This document shows, piece by piece, positions 29,562-40,500 of a stretch of 64,000 nt of DNA. The number at the start of each line of letters is the position of its first letter. Position 1 is the stretch's first letter. The position numbers and the translations under genes were made by a program. The notes under the pieces were generated by a model. The model did no database searches, was not told where the DNA came from, and was given only the letters and a program-made list of their open reading frames with translations. Source of the stretch: Carpediemonas membranifera (taxonomy: Eukaryota; Fornicata); assembly GCA_019828565.1 (NCBI GenBank), contig JAHDYR010000003.1:434001-498000 (forward strand). Direction: 5' to 3'.

Positions 29562-30785
29562 CTAAACAATCGGTCTCATGCCCTCTACTCGCTTATAGAC
29601 AACCTTACATTTGCTGCAGAGGGGAACGATGTACAACTTGCCATCAATGGTGTACTGCACTTCCTCAGAGCAATGCTCACAGTACCACCAGTGACAGCCT
29701 CGGCAGCAAAGAAGAGTAGAAGCCTGTTCTTCTGCTTTCTTCGTGTTCTTGGATCTTAGGCCCTTTTTGCACGCCTGGCACTTGTTGCTAGAGCCGGTAA
29801 TATAGCACGCGGGACAGTAGTCCTTCTTGCCCTTCGTCCTGACACATTGCTCGTGCAGGAAACCTTTGCAAGCACAGCATCTCCTGAACGTAGTGCCGTC
29901 TGGATTGAAGAACCACTCGGGGGTACCACACACAAGACATCCAAATAGCATTTTGCGCTGATGAAGGCTAAGGAAAGTCGTCTTACATGTCTCGGGTTCG
30001 GTAGGCGGGTCTCTCACACGGGTCTCTGAGACAACGTCGTTGATCAGGACCTTAATACGGTCAACAACAGCATCGGACACGTTGTTAGACACCTGCTGCA
30101 GATCGTCGTCACCAAGCCTGGGTCGCTTGGCTTCCTCGTCGTCAAAGACGATCTTCTTCCGAACCGGCACCGATCGATCTGTCGTTGACTGAGGTGTGTC
30201 TGCTTCATCACCAACACCAAGTGAAGACAGTTGCGTAGTCGACCGTATCGGTGGGATCTCTGCCTTGATCATCGTAGTCGGGGTCGATTTGACCGTTGCC
30301 TTTTGCTTGACAGGCTTATATCTCACCCGGTTGATCACAGGCAAGTTCTCAAGGCTGATTGAGTCGGAAACATCGTTCAGTCCAGCATCTGAGAGAACAT
30401 CTGAGAGCATCTGGCGGAACTCGGCATGGCAGGGCTGACTACGGACAGCAATGTGCTGCATGACAGAGCCATTGTACTCCGCAGAGGGTCTAACTGCTGT
30501 TATAAACGTAGTAACGCCGACAACAGTCGTCCGCCTGACCTGTTCCCGGAGTTCAATTGACTTGAACCCAGGGCATTCGGCGGCGACCCTGCGCTGGACC
30601 TCCAGAAGTACCTTATGGATGTCGCGTGCACTCAAGCCGAGGTCAGTTGCCTCGTCGTCCTCAAATACTGAAGAAACAACGGCTGTAACAAATGAACGAC
30701 GGAGATTTGCGAGCTTACTGTTGCCATACTGTCTGATGGGGGGCGTAGCAGCAATAGGTTCTGGTACAGACACTTCTGAATTCAT
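29562..30785 (-). CDS. X zinc-finger protein with tandem Cys-rich C-terminus
   Basis: 407 residues from ATG 30785, intact. Residues 1-150 are helical with a KIX-like or regulatory look but no recognised family; 150-250 are low complexity and basic/acidic. The C-terminal ~140 residues hold at least two zinc clusters: CLVCGTPEWFF...CCACKGFLHEQC...CPACY, which reads like a PHD/RING cross-brace. It is followed by CQACKKG...LLCCRGCHWWYCEHC...VPLCSKC. Such modules read histone tails or recruit ubiquitin ligases. Ends 43 bp from the convergent CHAT-like gene. Copy B is split by one extra A. A homologous second module is seen after the gap at 61.4-61.85 kb. Confidence 0.7.
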   Translation of the reverse strand: MNSEVSVPEPIAATPPIRQYGNSKLANLRRSFVTAVVSSVFEDDEATDLGLSARDIHKVLLEVQRRVAAECPGFKSIELREQVRRTTVVGVTTFITAVRPSAEYNGSVMQHIAVRSQPCHAEFRQMLSDVLSDAGLNDVSDSISLENLPVINRVRYKPVKQKATVKSTPTTMIKAEIPPIRSTTQLSSLGVGDEADTPQSTTDRSVPVRKKIVFDDEEAKRPRLGDDDLQQVSNNVSDAVVDRIKVLINDVVSETRVRDPPTEPETCKTTFLSLHQRKMLFGCLVCGTPEWFFNPDGTTFRRCCACKGFLHEQCVRTKGKKDYCPACYITGSSNKCQACKKGLRSKNTKKAEEQASTLLCCRGCHWWYCEHCSEEVQYTIDGKLYIVPLCSKCKVVYKRVEGMRPIV

Positions 30786-30880
30786 GAGAATTTCTATCCA
30801 AGCTGTTTACGTTGTTACATTTGTCTATTTACGTAGACTCCTGGCATTGACAATACCTAAAACTGCGACATTTGTCGATC

Positions 30881-31096
30881 ATGATTCGAGCAACTAGCCA
30901 CCAAAAGGTAGAAACGGTAACGTCAGGGCTCGTGGAAGTTGCCAAAGTACAAGATTCTTACAAAATAATCCGAAAAACTGCTCAGGGCTTGCGAAAGGAA
31001 GAAGAAATCAACAAAAGGGTGAATGACACAGAGTTTCTGCTGCAAGAGATACGTGATTTGTTTATAGATGCCATACAGACGATGAGGGACAAGTAA
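30881..31096 (+). CDS. X small helical protein (71 aa)
   Basis: From ATG 30881 (MIRATSHQKVETVTSGLVEV). The ORF opens nine bases earlier without ATG. Highly charged, predicted to form one or two amphipathic helices, with a coiled-coil-like heptad spacing of Val, Ile and Leu. Conserved in copy B (53632-53847) with only a few substitutions and an intact frame, which supports coding. Divergent from the zinc-finger gene with about 95 bp between. Function unknown. Confidence 0.55.
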   Translation: MIRATSHQKVETVTSGLVEVAKVQDSYKIIRKTAQGLRKEEEINKRVNDTEFLLQEIRDLFIDAIQTMRDK

Positions 31097-31124
31097 AAAT
31101 GACATTCACTAGCTTTGCTTCTCA

Positions 31125-31160
31125 TTTCACATATTCTTGTGAAATATGTGAAATGTGAAA
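31125..31160 (+). promoter_or_regulatory. 36-bp GTGAAA box near the right end of X
   Basis: TTTCACATATTCTTGTGAAA followed by TATGTGAAATGTGAAA, in the same orientation as 20809-20844. It lies 38 bp inside the right TIR with no gene downstream, so it may serve the transposase or replication rather than transcription. Confidence 0.6.
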
Positions 31161-31198
31161 CAGATTCTAGTGAATCTCATTTTTTCTTGCACTTTTTG

Positions 31199-31248
31199 GA
31201 GTATCTCCAGGGTATCTCCCGGGAGACTCTAGCCATTCTTACAGTATG
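31199..31248 (-). repeat. X copy A right terminal inverted repeat
   Basis: Inverse of 19911-19960 with one mismatch; identical to the TIR of copy B (53480-53529) read on the opposite strand. The right flank is R0 copy 2 at a different site (CGGTTGAGC...) from the left flank. Confidence 0.9.
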
Positions 31249-32688
31249 CGGTTGAGCACGAAACCGAGGGCTTCCGTCTCGGGTGCACCAAGGGTGCACT
31301 TTTCGGCCTTCAGCCGAAGACGGTGCTGGCGCAGGCGTGTCAGTAGTTGTCGTGTTCTGGCGAGGTACACTTCGGCGTCGTTGGCATAGTTCAATATGTC
31401 GTCGACGTAGACGCTCGTGCCCTCCACGCCGCGAAGGGCGTCATCCATTGCACGTTGGAAACGTCCAGGGGCGTTCGTGAGGCCAAAAGGAAGGCGCACG
31501 TACTCGAACTGACCCCCTGGTACGACGAACGCCGTCAAGGAGCAGACAGAAGGGTCGAGGACCATCTGATTATACCCCGAACGCAGGTCCAGGCTGCCAA
31601 AGAACGAGCAACCTGATGCGCTGTTGATGAAATCACGGGTGTCCGGGGAGCGGGTACGCGTCCTTGACCGTGACCGCGTTAAGGGCGTTGTAGGCCACGC
31701 AGAAGCGCTTCTGGCCGCCCTTCTTGTCCGCTAGAACGTGTGGGGACGCGACCGTGCTGACGCTCGGTCGTATGATGCCCTCGTCCAGCAGTCGCTGGAT
31801 CTCCTGCTGAATTACGTCGAGGTGACCCTTGATGGGTCGCGGCTTAGCCTTGGCAGTGAAAGGCTCCTCGAGTTCAAGTGTGAACGGTGTGAGGGTAGAC
31901 CCCTCAGGCGGCAGGACGGGGTCGAACAACTCGCGGAACTCGTATACCAGGTCGACAAGCCGGTCGTGAAGCGGACCGTCAGGGATAGTGACCTTCTCAA
32001 GCTCCGCCGCAATGCGGACCTCGGCTTCTCGAGCGGGCTCGGCAGAGTCGGACCCAAGGTAGCCGATCGCCTCGATATCATCTTCATCGTCCGGTGGAGC
32101 CTCCGTCGGAATGATCAGTGCCGAGTCAGTCAGCAGTCCTACCTCTCGGAGGACGTCCCGGCCCAGCAGTACGGAGTGCCCTTGGCCTTCCAGAACGGAG
32201 AAGTTCCAAGTTAGGGAGAGCGTCGTGTTGGCACCTGGCATGGTGAGCTGTAGAGGGACCTGGTCTGCTGCGACGGTCACCTGGTTGGCGACCTTCAGGT
32301 CGATGGTACCAACCGGGGAAGTCGGCTGCTTCGAAACAGCTGCGATAACATCGCGCGTACCCTCGCTGACACAACTGACCGCTGCGCCAGTGTCTAGCTC
32401 GGCTGTGGTCCGGACCCCGTTGAGGGTGATGTGGACCCGGATGGGCTTAGAGTCGGGGGTTGCCACCTGGTTCACAGGCGCCTCCACCGCATGGACGACC
32501 ATGTTGGGGAACTTGTTCTGTGGCGGGTTCTGGCGGAGGCTCATGGGGTGTGTCTTGGTGGCGGCGGCTGGCTGAGTCGTCGCAGTCGGGGTGACAGTGA
32601 TCTTAGGCTGGGCCAGCGAGCACTTGCTACGCTCGTGGCTTCCCCAGCGACCGTGAAGATCACACCACGTCATCCCCTCGAATGGCGG
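31249..32688 (-). pseudogene. R0 copy 2 gag end, protease and start of RT
   Basis: Contains the CHHC knuckle WCDLHGRWGSHERSKC, protease LDTGAAVSCV, the RT start (TPFTLELEEPFTAKAKPR) and YVDD (DDILNYAND). One extra G near 31645 relative to 19640 shifts the frame between the protease-RT ORF (ending 31633) and the RT continuation (31565-31249). Ends inside RT at the X repeat. Confidence 0.82.
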
Positions 32689-32749
32689 TGTGCCGGGGCG
32701 AAGAGATTGGAACATTTACATAAACTGCGGACGTGGATGCCTTATGACA
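32689..32749 (-). repeat. E_B 3' LTR (61 bp)
   Basis: Starts TGTGCCGGGG, ends TTATGACA. The pol stop codon at 32742-32744 is inside it. Confidence 0.92.
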
Positions 32750-35700
32750 TCCTACCCCCCTTAAGCTTGAGCTTGTGGGACTTGAGGTAGTCACGTGCCG
32801 CAGTGACGTGGCGGAGCCCGTCAGCGGGTTCCCATGTGGGATCGTAGTCGCCCTCCCAGCAGACGAGGAGCTGCAGTGTGCCGTTGCGGCGACGGTGCTT
32901 CTCGATGCCTTGCACGACGTACGTCTGCTCGTCGGAGGCGGCGAGGTTCTTCAGGCGGCTGAGCCCCGACTTGGTGTTGAAAGGAAGGACCTGGTCTACG
33001 TGAGCCATGAAGGGGGCGCTCTCGAAAAGGTCGACCAGCTGAAGGGTGTTGTTGTCCTTGATGGCGAGAATCTTGAACGGGCCGGCGAAGCCATGCAGCT
33101 TTGGGGTCTTCGTCCGGTTGAGCAGGACGAGGTCGCCTTCCTTGAAGCTAGTCGGCTGGCGGTCGGCGTTGGCCTTGGCGAGGCGCTTGTCTACAGTCTC
33201 GCGCTGCTTCTCGGCCGCCCTAGAGGTCAACTTGGAGAGGTGGGCTCGAAGTAAAGTGATGTAGGCTGAGGCTGAGGCAAGGGGCGAGTCATTGTCGCTC
33301 GGTCGGAGGATTCTAGCGACTGTGGAGCTGGGGTCGAGTTGGTCTCCATACAGCATGGCGTGGGGTGTGACCCCAGTGGCGCTGCAGGTGGTTGTGTTCA
33401 GCAGCAGCTGAACTACCGGAAGGAGGTCGCTCCAACGGGAGAACTTGTCGAATGGAGGATCAAACAGCGAAGATGCTTCATGACCTCCGCGTTACGACGC
33501 TCTACCAGCCCATTCGACTGAGGGTGGTAGGGGAGGGTGAATTGCTGGGTGATGTCCGCGCTTTCGAGCAGGGCCTTGACGACGTTGCCGGTGAACTCAG
33601 GCCCGTTGTCGGACTTGATGAACAGGGGAGTCCCATGACGGGTAATCACCTGGCGCCAGAGGGCCTCTGACGCTGCATCAGCTGTGTTCTCGTCCGTCGC
33701 GGCCAACTCAGTGTAGCGAGTAAACATATCGACCATAACTGTGATGTATCTGGAGCCGACTGCGTCTGCCGGGATTGGACCAATAGTATCCACTGCGACA
33801 GTGTGGAACGGTTTGTACACTGCTGTTGTGCGGAGCTCTGCCTCGGCGAAGTTGCGTAGGCGAGCTTTCTGGCACTCGTCACATGAGGCGATGAACTCCT
33901 CGACATCTGCTGTGCAGCCTGTCCAGGTATAGCCGTCTGCTCTCAGGCGTTCGATGGTAGCCTTGGCGCCGTGGTGTCCTCTGTGGGCGATCTGTATCAG
34001 CTCCTTTCGGAGGGGTCTGCACACGGTTGAAGTAGGGATGACGACGAGGCCGTCCTTGCGGCGAAGACCGTCGCTGTCTACGGTCAGCTTGGAGACGGTA
34101 GATTCGTCTGTCTGGTGTTTGATGAGTGTGTCATGGTAGCGGGAGTCAGTCGTGATGGCTGCGACAGTGGGCGAGGTCGAGTGACCGCAGCGGCTCAGCG
34201 CGTCTGCGACTGCGTTCTGTAGGCCGGGAACGTGCTCGACATCGAACTTGTAGTCTGCTAATGTCAGTCTCCACCGGTTGATCTTGTCGTTCTCGGATGA
34301 CTTGGCGATCATGTAAATAAGATTACGGTGGTCGGTCCGTAGGAGGAACCTCTTCAGGCGTAGGAGGGGTGACAGGGTCGGGTGTGTAAGGCAAAAGACA
34401 ATGGCAAATAGCTCCTGCTCACACGTGGCCCAGCGCGACTGGGTTGACGTGAATGTGTGAGAGAAGTAGGCGAGGACCTGTGTCTTGTCGTCCTTTGTCT
34501 GCCATAGTACGCCGCCTGCTCCGATGTTGCTAGCGTCTGTCTCGAGCGTCCAGTCGGCGTCGGCGTCCGGATGTGCGATAAAGAGATCGTCAGTGAACAG
34601 GGTCTTCAGGCCGTCGAAAGCGGCGTCGTGCTCCGCTGTCCATTCCCACAGACGGTCCTTTTGCAGAAGATCGTTGAGAGGTCTCGTGTACTCGTGTCGT
34701 GTATGGGGAACGAATGATGCGAGGTACTGGAACTGTCCGAGGACTACACGAAGCTCGTGGACGTAGGTGGGTGCAGGTAGATCGCGTAGGGCTTGGGTCC
34801 TGGCTGGGTCGACGTGTACTCCGGCCTGGTCGACCGTAAAGCCGACAATCTTGGCGCTGGTGGTGCCGAAGACTCCCTTCTTGGCGCTGAACTGAACGCC
34901 TGCAGCGTCCGCGCGTGTGAGCAGGTCGCGGAGAATGCGTAGGAAGGAGTCATCGTCACGGGCGTAGATGAATATGTCGTCGATGTAGGGGTTGGCGCCC
35001 TTGTACAACAGTGGGGCGAGCATGCCTTCGATCTCCCGCTGGAAGTGAGAAGGCGCGTTGCAAAGGCCGAACGGCATCCTGAGGAATTCCTCGTAGACGC
35101 CCGGGGCGGTGAAGGCCGTCTTAGGCACGTCGTCTGGGTGCATGGCCACCTGCCAGTAGCCCGACGTCAGGTCTAGCGTCGCAAAGCGTGTGCAGCCCGA
35201 CGCGAGGTTGAGGAGTTCTCGCATGTTGGGGATCGGGTGCCGGTCGGGTACTGTCCAAGAGTTGAGGCGGCCGTAGTCGATACAGAGACGGTAGGCGTCG
35301 CTCTTTGCGACCAGGACGATGGGGCTTGCGTAAGGCCCCTCAGAGGGCTGTGTGATCTCGTCCTGGCGCAGGCGCTCGACGTATGGCAACAGCCACTCCA
35401 GCTTCTTCGGGTGTAGGTTGCGCGGGCGAAGACGGATCGGAGGGGCGTTGTCGTAAAGCGGGATGCGCATAGGGGCAAACGAGCACGGCTGTTTGCTTAT
35501 GACGGGGTCGAATAGGTGATCGAACCGACGGAGGATCGAATGTAGCTCGTCGGTCTGGGCCTTGGTGGAGAGCTCGTGTATCTCACACGCGTCGGTGTGA
35601 AACTCGCTTGAGGAGACGGCCTCGACGGGGGCGTCGAGGTACTTGTGGAGTGGGAGGCCATCGGTGGCGTCCTCCGGGCGTGAGTCCGGAAGAAGTGGGA

Positions 35701-37216
35701 TGTGGAGGCCACTCTCGGAGAGATAACCGAGCGCGCGAAGCACGTCGCATCCAATGAGCACACGTTCAGTGGCGCGCGTCATGATGTAGAGGATGAGATC
35801 GACGATGACGTTTCCAGATGTGCTGGGCAACGTGATCCGCGCTTGGACGTAGTGAGTGATGAGGATGGGCTCATTGGTAACGGACTGAACAGTAAATGGC
35901 TTTTCAAGCTCATGTGTGACGAGTTGGAGCGTCTTAACGGAGGTTGTGGAGATGATCGTGATTGCGGAGCCGCTATCGATCAATATCACCTGTTCTTGGT
36001 CATTCACAGCTCCCTTAACTGAGAATGCAGTTGAAGCGGCAACTTCTTCGATAAAGGCATCATCACAAGCATTGTGTGCGACTTCGACTTCGTGGACTCC
36101 TGGACGAGAGTTGATCAGCTTGGATCTGTCCCGGAGCACCATGTTCCCAGCGCGTCTCTCGTCGGGGCGAGGCTGTGGCTGCTGGGATGACTGTTGCTGC
36201 TGCTTCTGAGCAGCTGGTGCCGGCTGTGGCTGAGCCGGTTTGTTGGCCGCTTGGGGCTGGCGTTGCGGCTGAGGTGCCGGTCTGGCGTCGCGGGCCGCGG
36301 CGGGGTGGCCTTTGGTAGCCTGGGGCTGTCCGGGCGTGCTGCCGCGGTGCGGGCAATCAGCCTTCCAGTGCATGCCTCCACAGGAGCACGCGTATGGAGG
36401 AGGGCGCCGGCGCTCGCGGCGGGATCTGGTGTTGGCGTTCTGGCTATGTTTCGGGCCAGTGCTGGAGCTCGTGATGGAGCTCGTGCTGAAGCTCGTGATG
36501 GAGCTCGTGCTGGAGGATGTGATGGATATGTCTTGAATCACGCTTCCGAGGACTTCACGGGCGTCAATGGCGTGCAGTATGAGCTCGCGCGTGTGCACAA
36601 ATAAGCTATCGATGTCCCGGGCGCCAGAGAGGTCCCACTTTTGCTGAATACGGTTGGCAAGTGAGACCGGGCGAAGGGCGGCGATAAAAGCTTTGGCGAT
36701 GATCTTATCGAGTCCGCGGGTGGGGCTGGCTTTTCTCGGGGTGTCCTGCTCACTCGGCGTGCTGTCTGGCTTCTGGGTGATGACCTTGCTGAGGGCGGCC
36801 TCGTCTTCATCCACCTCGGCGGGCTCGGGCTCTGGCTTGGCGCCGAGCTCGGCGTTGAGAAGGGCATGGGCGTGGGAGCGTAGCTCCTCGGTCTCAGCCA
36901 TGAGACGAGATACGGCCTCGATCGTGGACTTGGTTCGGTCCTGCGTGAGGGCCCGGATTTCTTGGATGGTTTTCTCAAGGGTTCTCGGGAAAGAAAGAGC
37001 GGTGATTTCGGCGAGAAGTTCTGCGTCGTTGAGTGCTTCGACGTCGACGTTGCGGACAAATCGGACATGACTGACTTGATCCTCGGTGAGGCACTCGTAA
37101 GCCGTTATGACGGTTGTGGTAGGAGCATGCTTCTGCGCGAACGTGAGGGCGCGTTTGAACGCGCGAACGGACTCTCTAGAGAAGTCCGATAGTGATGGCG
37201 GAATCCAATTATTCAT
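32742..37216 (-). pseudogene. E_B gag-pol, one frameshift
   Basis: From ATG 37216 a single 1267-codon frame covers gag, protease, RT, RNase H and most of integrase. The zinc knuckle is shortened (CSCGGMHWKADC). Protease DSGSAITII, RT YIDD (~34990), RNase H TDASNIGAGG, integrase HRGHHGAKATIERL...CDECQK, then AVDTIGP, KSDNGPEF and GLVERRNAE. The frame is lost near 33455-33475, just after the integrase core, by one base in a T run. The continuation (32742-33356 and upstream) has a chromodomain (YVVQGIEKHRRRNGTLQLLV and CWEGDYDPTWEPADG). Translation would stop inside the 3' LTR. Confidence 0.88.
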
Positions 37217-37232
37217 TTCGGAAAGTGATCAC

Positions 37233-37293
37233 TGTGCCGGGGCGAAGAGATTGGAACATTTACATAAACTGCGGACGTGGATGCCTTATGACA
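37233..37293 (-). repeat. E_B 5' LTR (61 bp)
   Basis: Identical to 32689-32749. The palindrome GTGATCAC (37225-37232) directly abuts its inner end; no TGG-type primer binding site. Confidence 0.92.
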
Positions 37294-37297
37294 GCGG

Positions 37298-37441
37298 CCT
37301 CTTAGGGTCACACCATCTTGCGGCGAACGCGGCTGAGACCGCTGAATCGTCCTTCGAGCCCTTCGATGCTGGGGCTCTAGGGCCGTGGGTAGCTTTGGCA
37401 GCGCCCTGAGGTCTCGGTTGAGTGGGCGTGCGGGTGGTCGC
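37298..37441 (-). pseudogene. R0 copy 2 gag fragment between E_B and E_C
   Basis: 144 bp matching copy 1 gag 52549-52696 in reverse (coding TTRTPTQPRPQGAAKATHGP and onward). Bounded by the target duplications GCGG (37294-37297) and TCGC (37438-37441). Confidence 0.85.
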
Positions 37442-37496
37442 TGTGCCGTGTTACGAATGAGTTTTATGCAACCAACTCCCGCAGTTTAGGGTCACA
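37442..37496 (-). repeat. E_C 3' LTR (55 bp)
   Basis: TGTGCCGTGT...GGGTCACA, identical to 42252-42306. Confidence 0.92.
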
Positions 37497-37516
37497 CTTC
37501 CCCCCATGCGGACGCA

Positions 37517-40500
37517 TTAACGGCGCCCGGAACTGCGGAACTTCTTCTTGGCGGCGGCGAACGCGGCTTCATGCTCTGGATGAGCGACGAGGTAATCATC
37601 GAGAGCCGCTAGCTGGTCATAGTACCGGTTATAGGGTACATAGGAGTCTTCGTCGGGTGTGAGGCCTTCCCAACGGATGAGGAGCTCCAATGAGCCGTTC
37701 TTCTTCTTCTTGTGACCGACGATCTCCTTGACGGGCTGTTCGCCTTGCTCGAAAGCGGCGATCCGCTCGAGCTCGGTGTCGGATAAATCGGTCTCGAATC
37801 GGACCAGTCTGTCGGCGTGGACCGTGCTGACGCATCTTGTGACGAGGTCACGGACGCGGTAGGTGTTCGGGTGTTCGCCCTTCCCCTCCATGCGGAAGGG
37901 TCCGCGCAGGGGGGTGTAGATCTTAGCCGGGGGCTTGCCCGGGTAGCGCAGGAGAACGTATTGTTCTCTCTCCCACGCATGAGTGTCTGCTGTGGCCTTG
38001 GCCTTGCGCGCCTCGTACGCGCGAATCTTGACGCGGGCGAGGGCTTGTAGAGCGGCTACGTCCTCCTGGAAGCGGACAATCTCACCTTCATCAACGCTCC
38101 CAGGGGTGCAGCTCTTCGTGGCGTTTGCCAGAGCGATCGGGGCGACCCGTAGCGTCGATTCTTTGCCGAACAGCAGTTCGAAAGGGGAGCGACCGGTGGT
38201 GGCGTGGCGGGTAGAGTTGATGACGTGTTGAGCGAGCGGTAAATAGGCGGGCCAGTTGCCGTCCTCTGCGTCTAGGAGGAGCGCTCTCATCCGAGACATG
38301 ATCGTGCCGTTGAGTCGTTCAACGACTCCGTTGCTGGCCGGATGGTAAGGGGTTGAGAACCTGTGCTGAAGACTGATGATGGCGTTACACTCGGCAATGA
38401 GGGCGTTACGGAATTGAGTGCCCTGGTCGGTTTGAATCTCCTTTGGGACTCCGAACGTGGACCACACATCCAGCATCGCTGCTGCAGCCTCTTCGGCCTT
38501 TGTAGTAGCGACCGGACGGAGGATCGTGAACTTGGAGAAGACATCCACGATCGTGATGATGTAGGACATGCCGGCCTCTTCCGGAAGGGGGGCCTATTGT
38601 GTCAAGCTGGACCGTCTCGAAGGGCTTGAGTCGCTGCGTGGAGTGCCACTTCGTCTTCTCGCGGGCAGGGGGTCTAACCTTCTGGCAGACGGCGCAACTT
38701 CTGAGGGTCTCCCGGACGTCCGATTTCATGTCGGGCCAAGACTGCCCGGCGTTGCGGAGATTTGCCATCGTCTGAGCGACGCTGACGTGGCCCTGTGCAC
38801 CGGCGTGGGCCTGGTTGATGAGGTGACGGTGAGAACTGGAGACCTGTTCGATAGCGGCCTTGAGGTCGTCTCGGTCCTCTGGGACGCTGCTAGGACGGGA
38901 CAGCGAGTCGGCGACGACGTTGTGGACGCCCTTGATGTGGGCGATGGAGTAGGGGTATTCGGTCATTGTCAGGCGCCAGCGAGTAAGCTTTTTCGTGCCC
39001 TCCTCGTCCGTCTTTCTCAGGAGCCAAATAAGGTTCCGGTGATCGGTTCTGAGAGAGAACGGCTTAATCTTAAGGAGGGCTGAGAACTCCGGTCGAGTTA
39101 CACAGTGGATGATCGCGTAAAGCTCCTGTTCGACGGTCGACCACCTTTGCTGAGTCTCGTCCAAGGTCTTGGAATAAAAAGCGAGGGGAACCTTCTCAAC
39201 TCCTTCGCCCTGCCATAGGACCCCGCCGATCGCTACTGAGGAGGCATCGGTCTCCAAGGTCCAGGGCTTGTCTAAGTCTGGGAGGGCGAGCGCCGTGTGT
39301 TCGGTGACCAGGTCTTTCATCTTAGCGAAAGCGGCGTCCTGCTCGGCGCCCCAGGCCACGGGGGACGACTTCCCCGGAGAGCCCTTAAGCAGCCGGTTGA
39401 GAGGTGCTGCGGCGTCGGCGAGATGGGGAATGTAATTCGACAAGTAGTTGAACTTGCCGAGGGATCGACGGAGTTCCGACGTGGTGGTCGGAGGAAAGAG
39501 GTCGCGGATGGCCTGGACTCGAGCGGGGGCAACGGATCTGCCCATCTCGTTAACGATGAAGCCGCACACCTCAACCTCGGAGAGGCCGAGGGCACACTTG
39601 TCGGCCTTCAGTCTGACGTTGGCCGCCAGTAGATGATCGAAGAGATCCGTGATGGCGCTCTTGAACTCTTCCTCCGTGTGCGAGTAAGTGAAGATATCGT
39701 CGACGTAGGCTTTGGAGCTCTTGCAGTCTTCCAACACCTCGTCCATCGCTCTCTGGAACTTGGCCGGGGCATTCTTGAGCCCGAAGGGGGTACGAAGAAA
39801 CTCGTAATGACCGCCTGGGATAGTGAAGGCGGTGAGTGAGACGCTGTCGGGGGTCCATACGTTGCTGCCAGTAGCCGCTTCGGAGGTCGAGCGTGCCGAA
39901 GAGTGAGCAGCCGCTTGCCTCATGGACGAAGGAGCGGATATCTGGTGTCGGGTAGCGATCGTCTTCGGTGGCTTCATTCAGAACGTTATACGCGACGCAG
40001 AACCTGTCCTCACCGTTCTTCTTCTTCGCCATCACGTGTGGGGATGAGTACGGCGAGTCACTTGGGCGGATGACTAATTGTTGGAGCATCTTGTCGATTT
40101 CAGCGGCGGCGCTGGACGCTTGGGAACCCTTAAGGGGGCGTGGTCTTGCCTTCGGGAGCCTGTGGTCGCCAGGCTTCAGGGTGATCTTGTGTGGACGCAA
40201 CTCGCTGCCGTCCTCTGGCAGCTCGCCGAAGAGCTCGCGGCGTTCGTATAGGAAGCCTTCGAGCCACTTAGTGAGGTCTGGATTGTCATCGTAAGGGATT
40301 CGGACCTTCTTCCACTCGTTATCAACATCAATCTCATCTGTGCAGGAGTCGAGATACGGGTGTGGAGGCAGATTGTCGTTGTCGGAGATGGTGGCGGATG
40401 ACGGGATCAGCAGTCTGTCGTTCATGAGGTAGCCCAACCTTCTGAGGAGGTCGCGGCCGATCAGGACCTTTCGGCGTTTGGCGCGGATCACCATCAGCAA

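Larger units (their letters stand above)
19911..31248. mobile_element. Large TIR DNA element X, copy A (11.3 kb, complete)
   Basis: Bounded by 50-bp inverted repeats (49/50 identical) starting CATACTGTAAGAATGGCTAG. Inserted in R0 coding sequence. Contents left to right: transposase candidate (+), GNAT-like (+), unknown basic protein (-), OTU protease (+), SET protein (-), caspase/CHAT-like protein (+), zinc-finger protein (-), small helical protein (+). From the GNAT-like gene on, genes alternate in strand; convergent pairs are separated by about 20-45 bp and divergent pairs carry palindromic boxes. A second copy, B, shares the segment from 23.4 kb to the right end. No DNA polymerase B, capsid, packaging ATPase or retroviral-type integrase is present, so it is not a Polinton/Maverick by content. 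Confidence 0.85.
32689..37293 (-). mobile_element. Ty3/gypsy element E_B (4.6 kb, 61-bp LTRs)
   Basis: Two identical 61-bp direct repeats (32689-32749, 37233-37293), target duplication GCGG (32685-32688 and 37294-37297), and polypurine tract AAGGGGGGTAGGA next to the 3' LTR. Inserted in R0 copy 2 gag. Confidence 0.92.

Noticed and set aside
19911-31248. X as a Polinton/Maverick, virophage or giant-virus fragment
   Set aside because: No protein-primed polymerase B, capsid, packaging ATPase, maturation protease or retroviral-type integrase can be seen.
31239-31565. Separate RT gene at the right edge of X
   Set aside because: It is the RT fragment of R0 copy 2, identical to 19252-19568, and its first residues come from the TIR.
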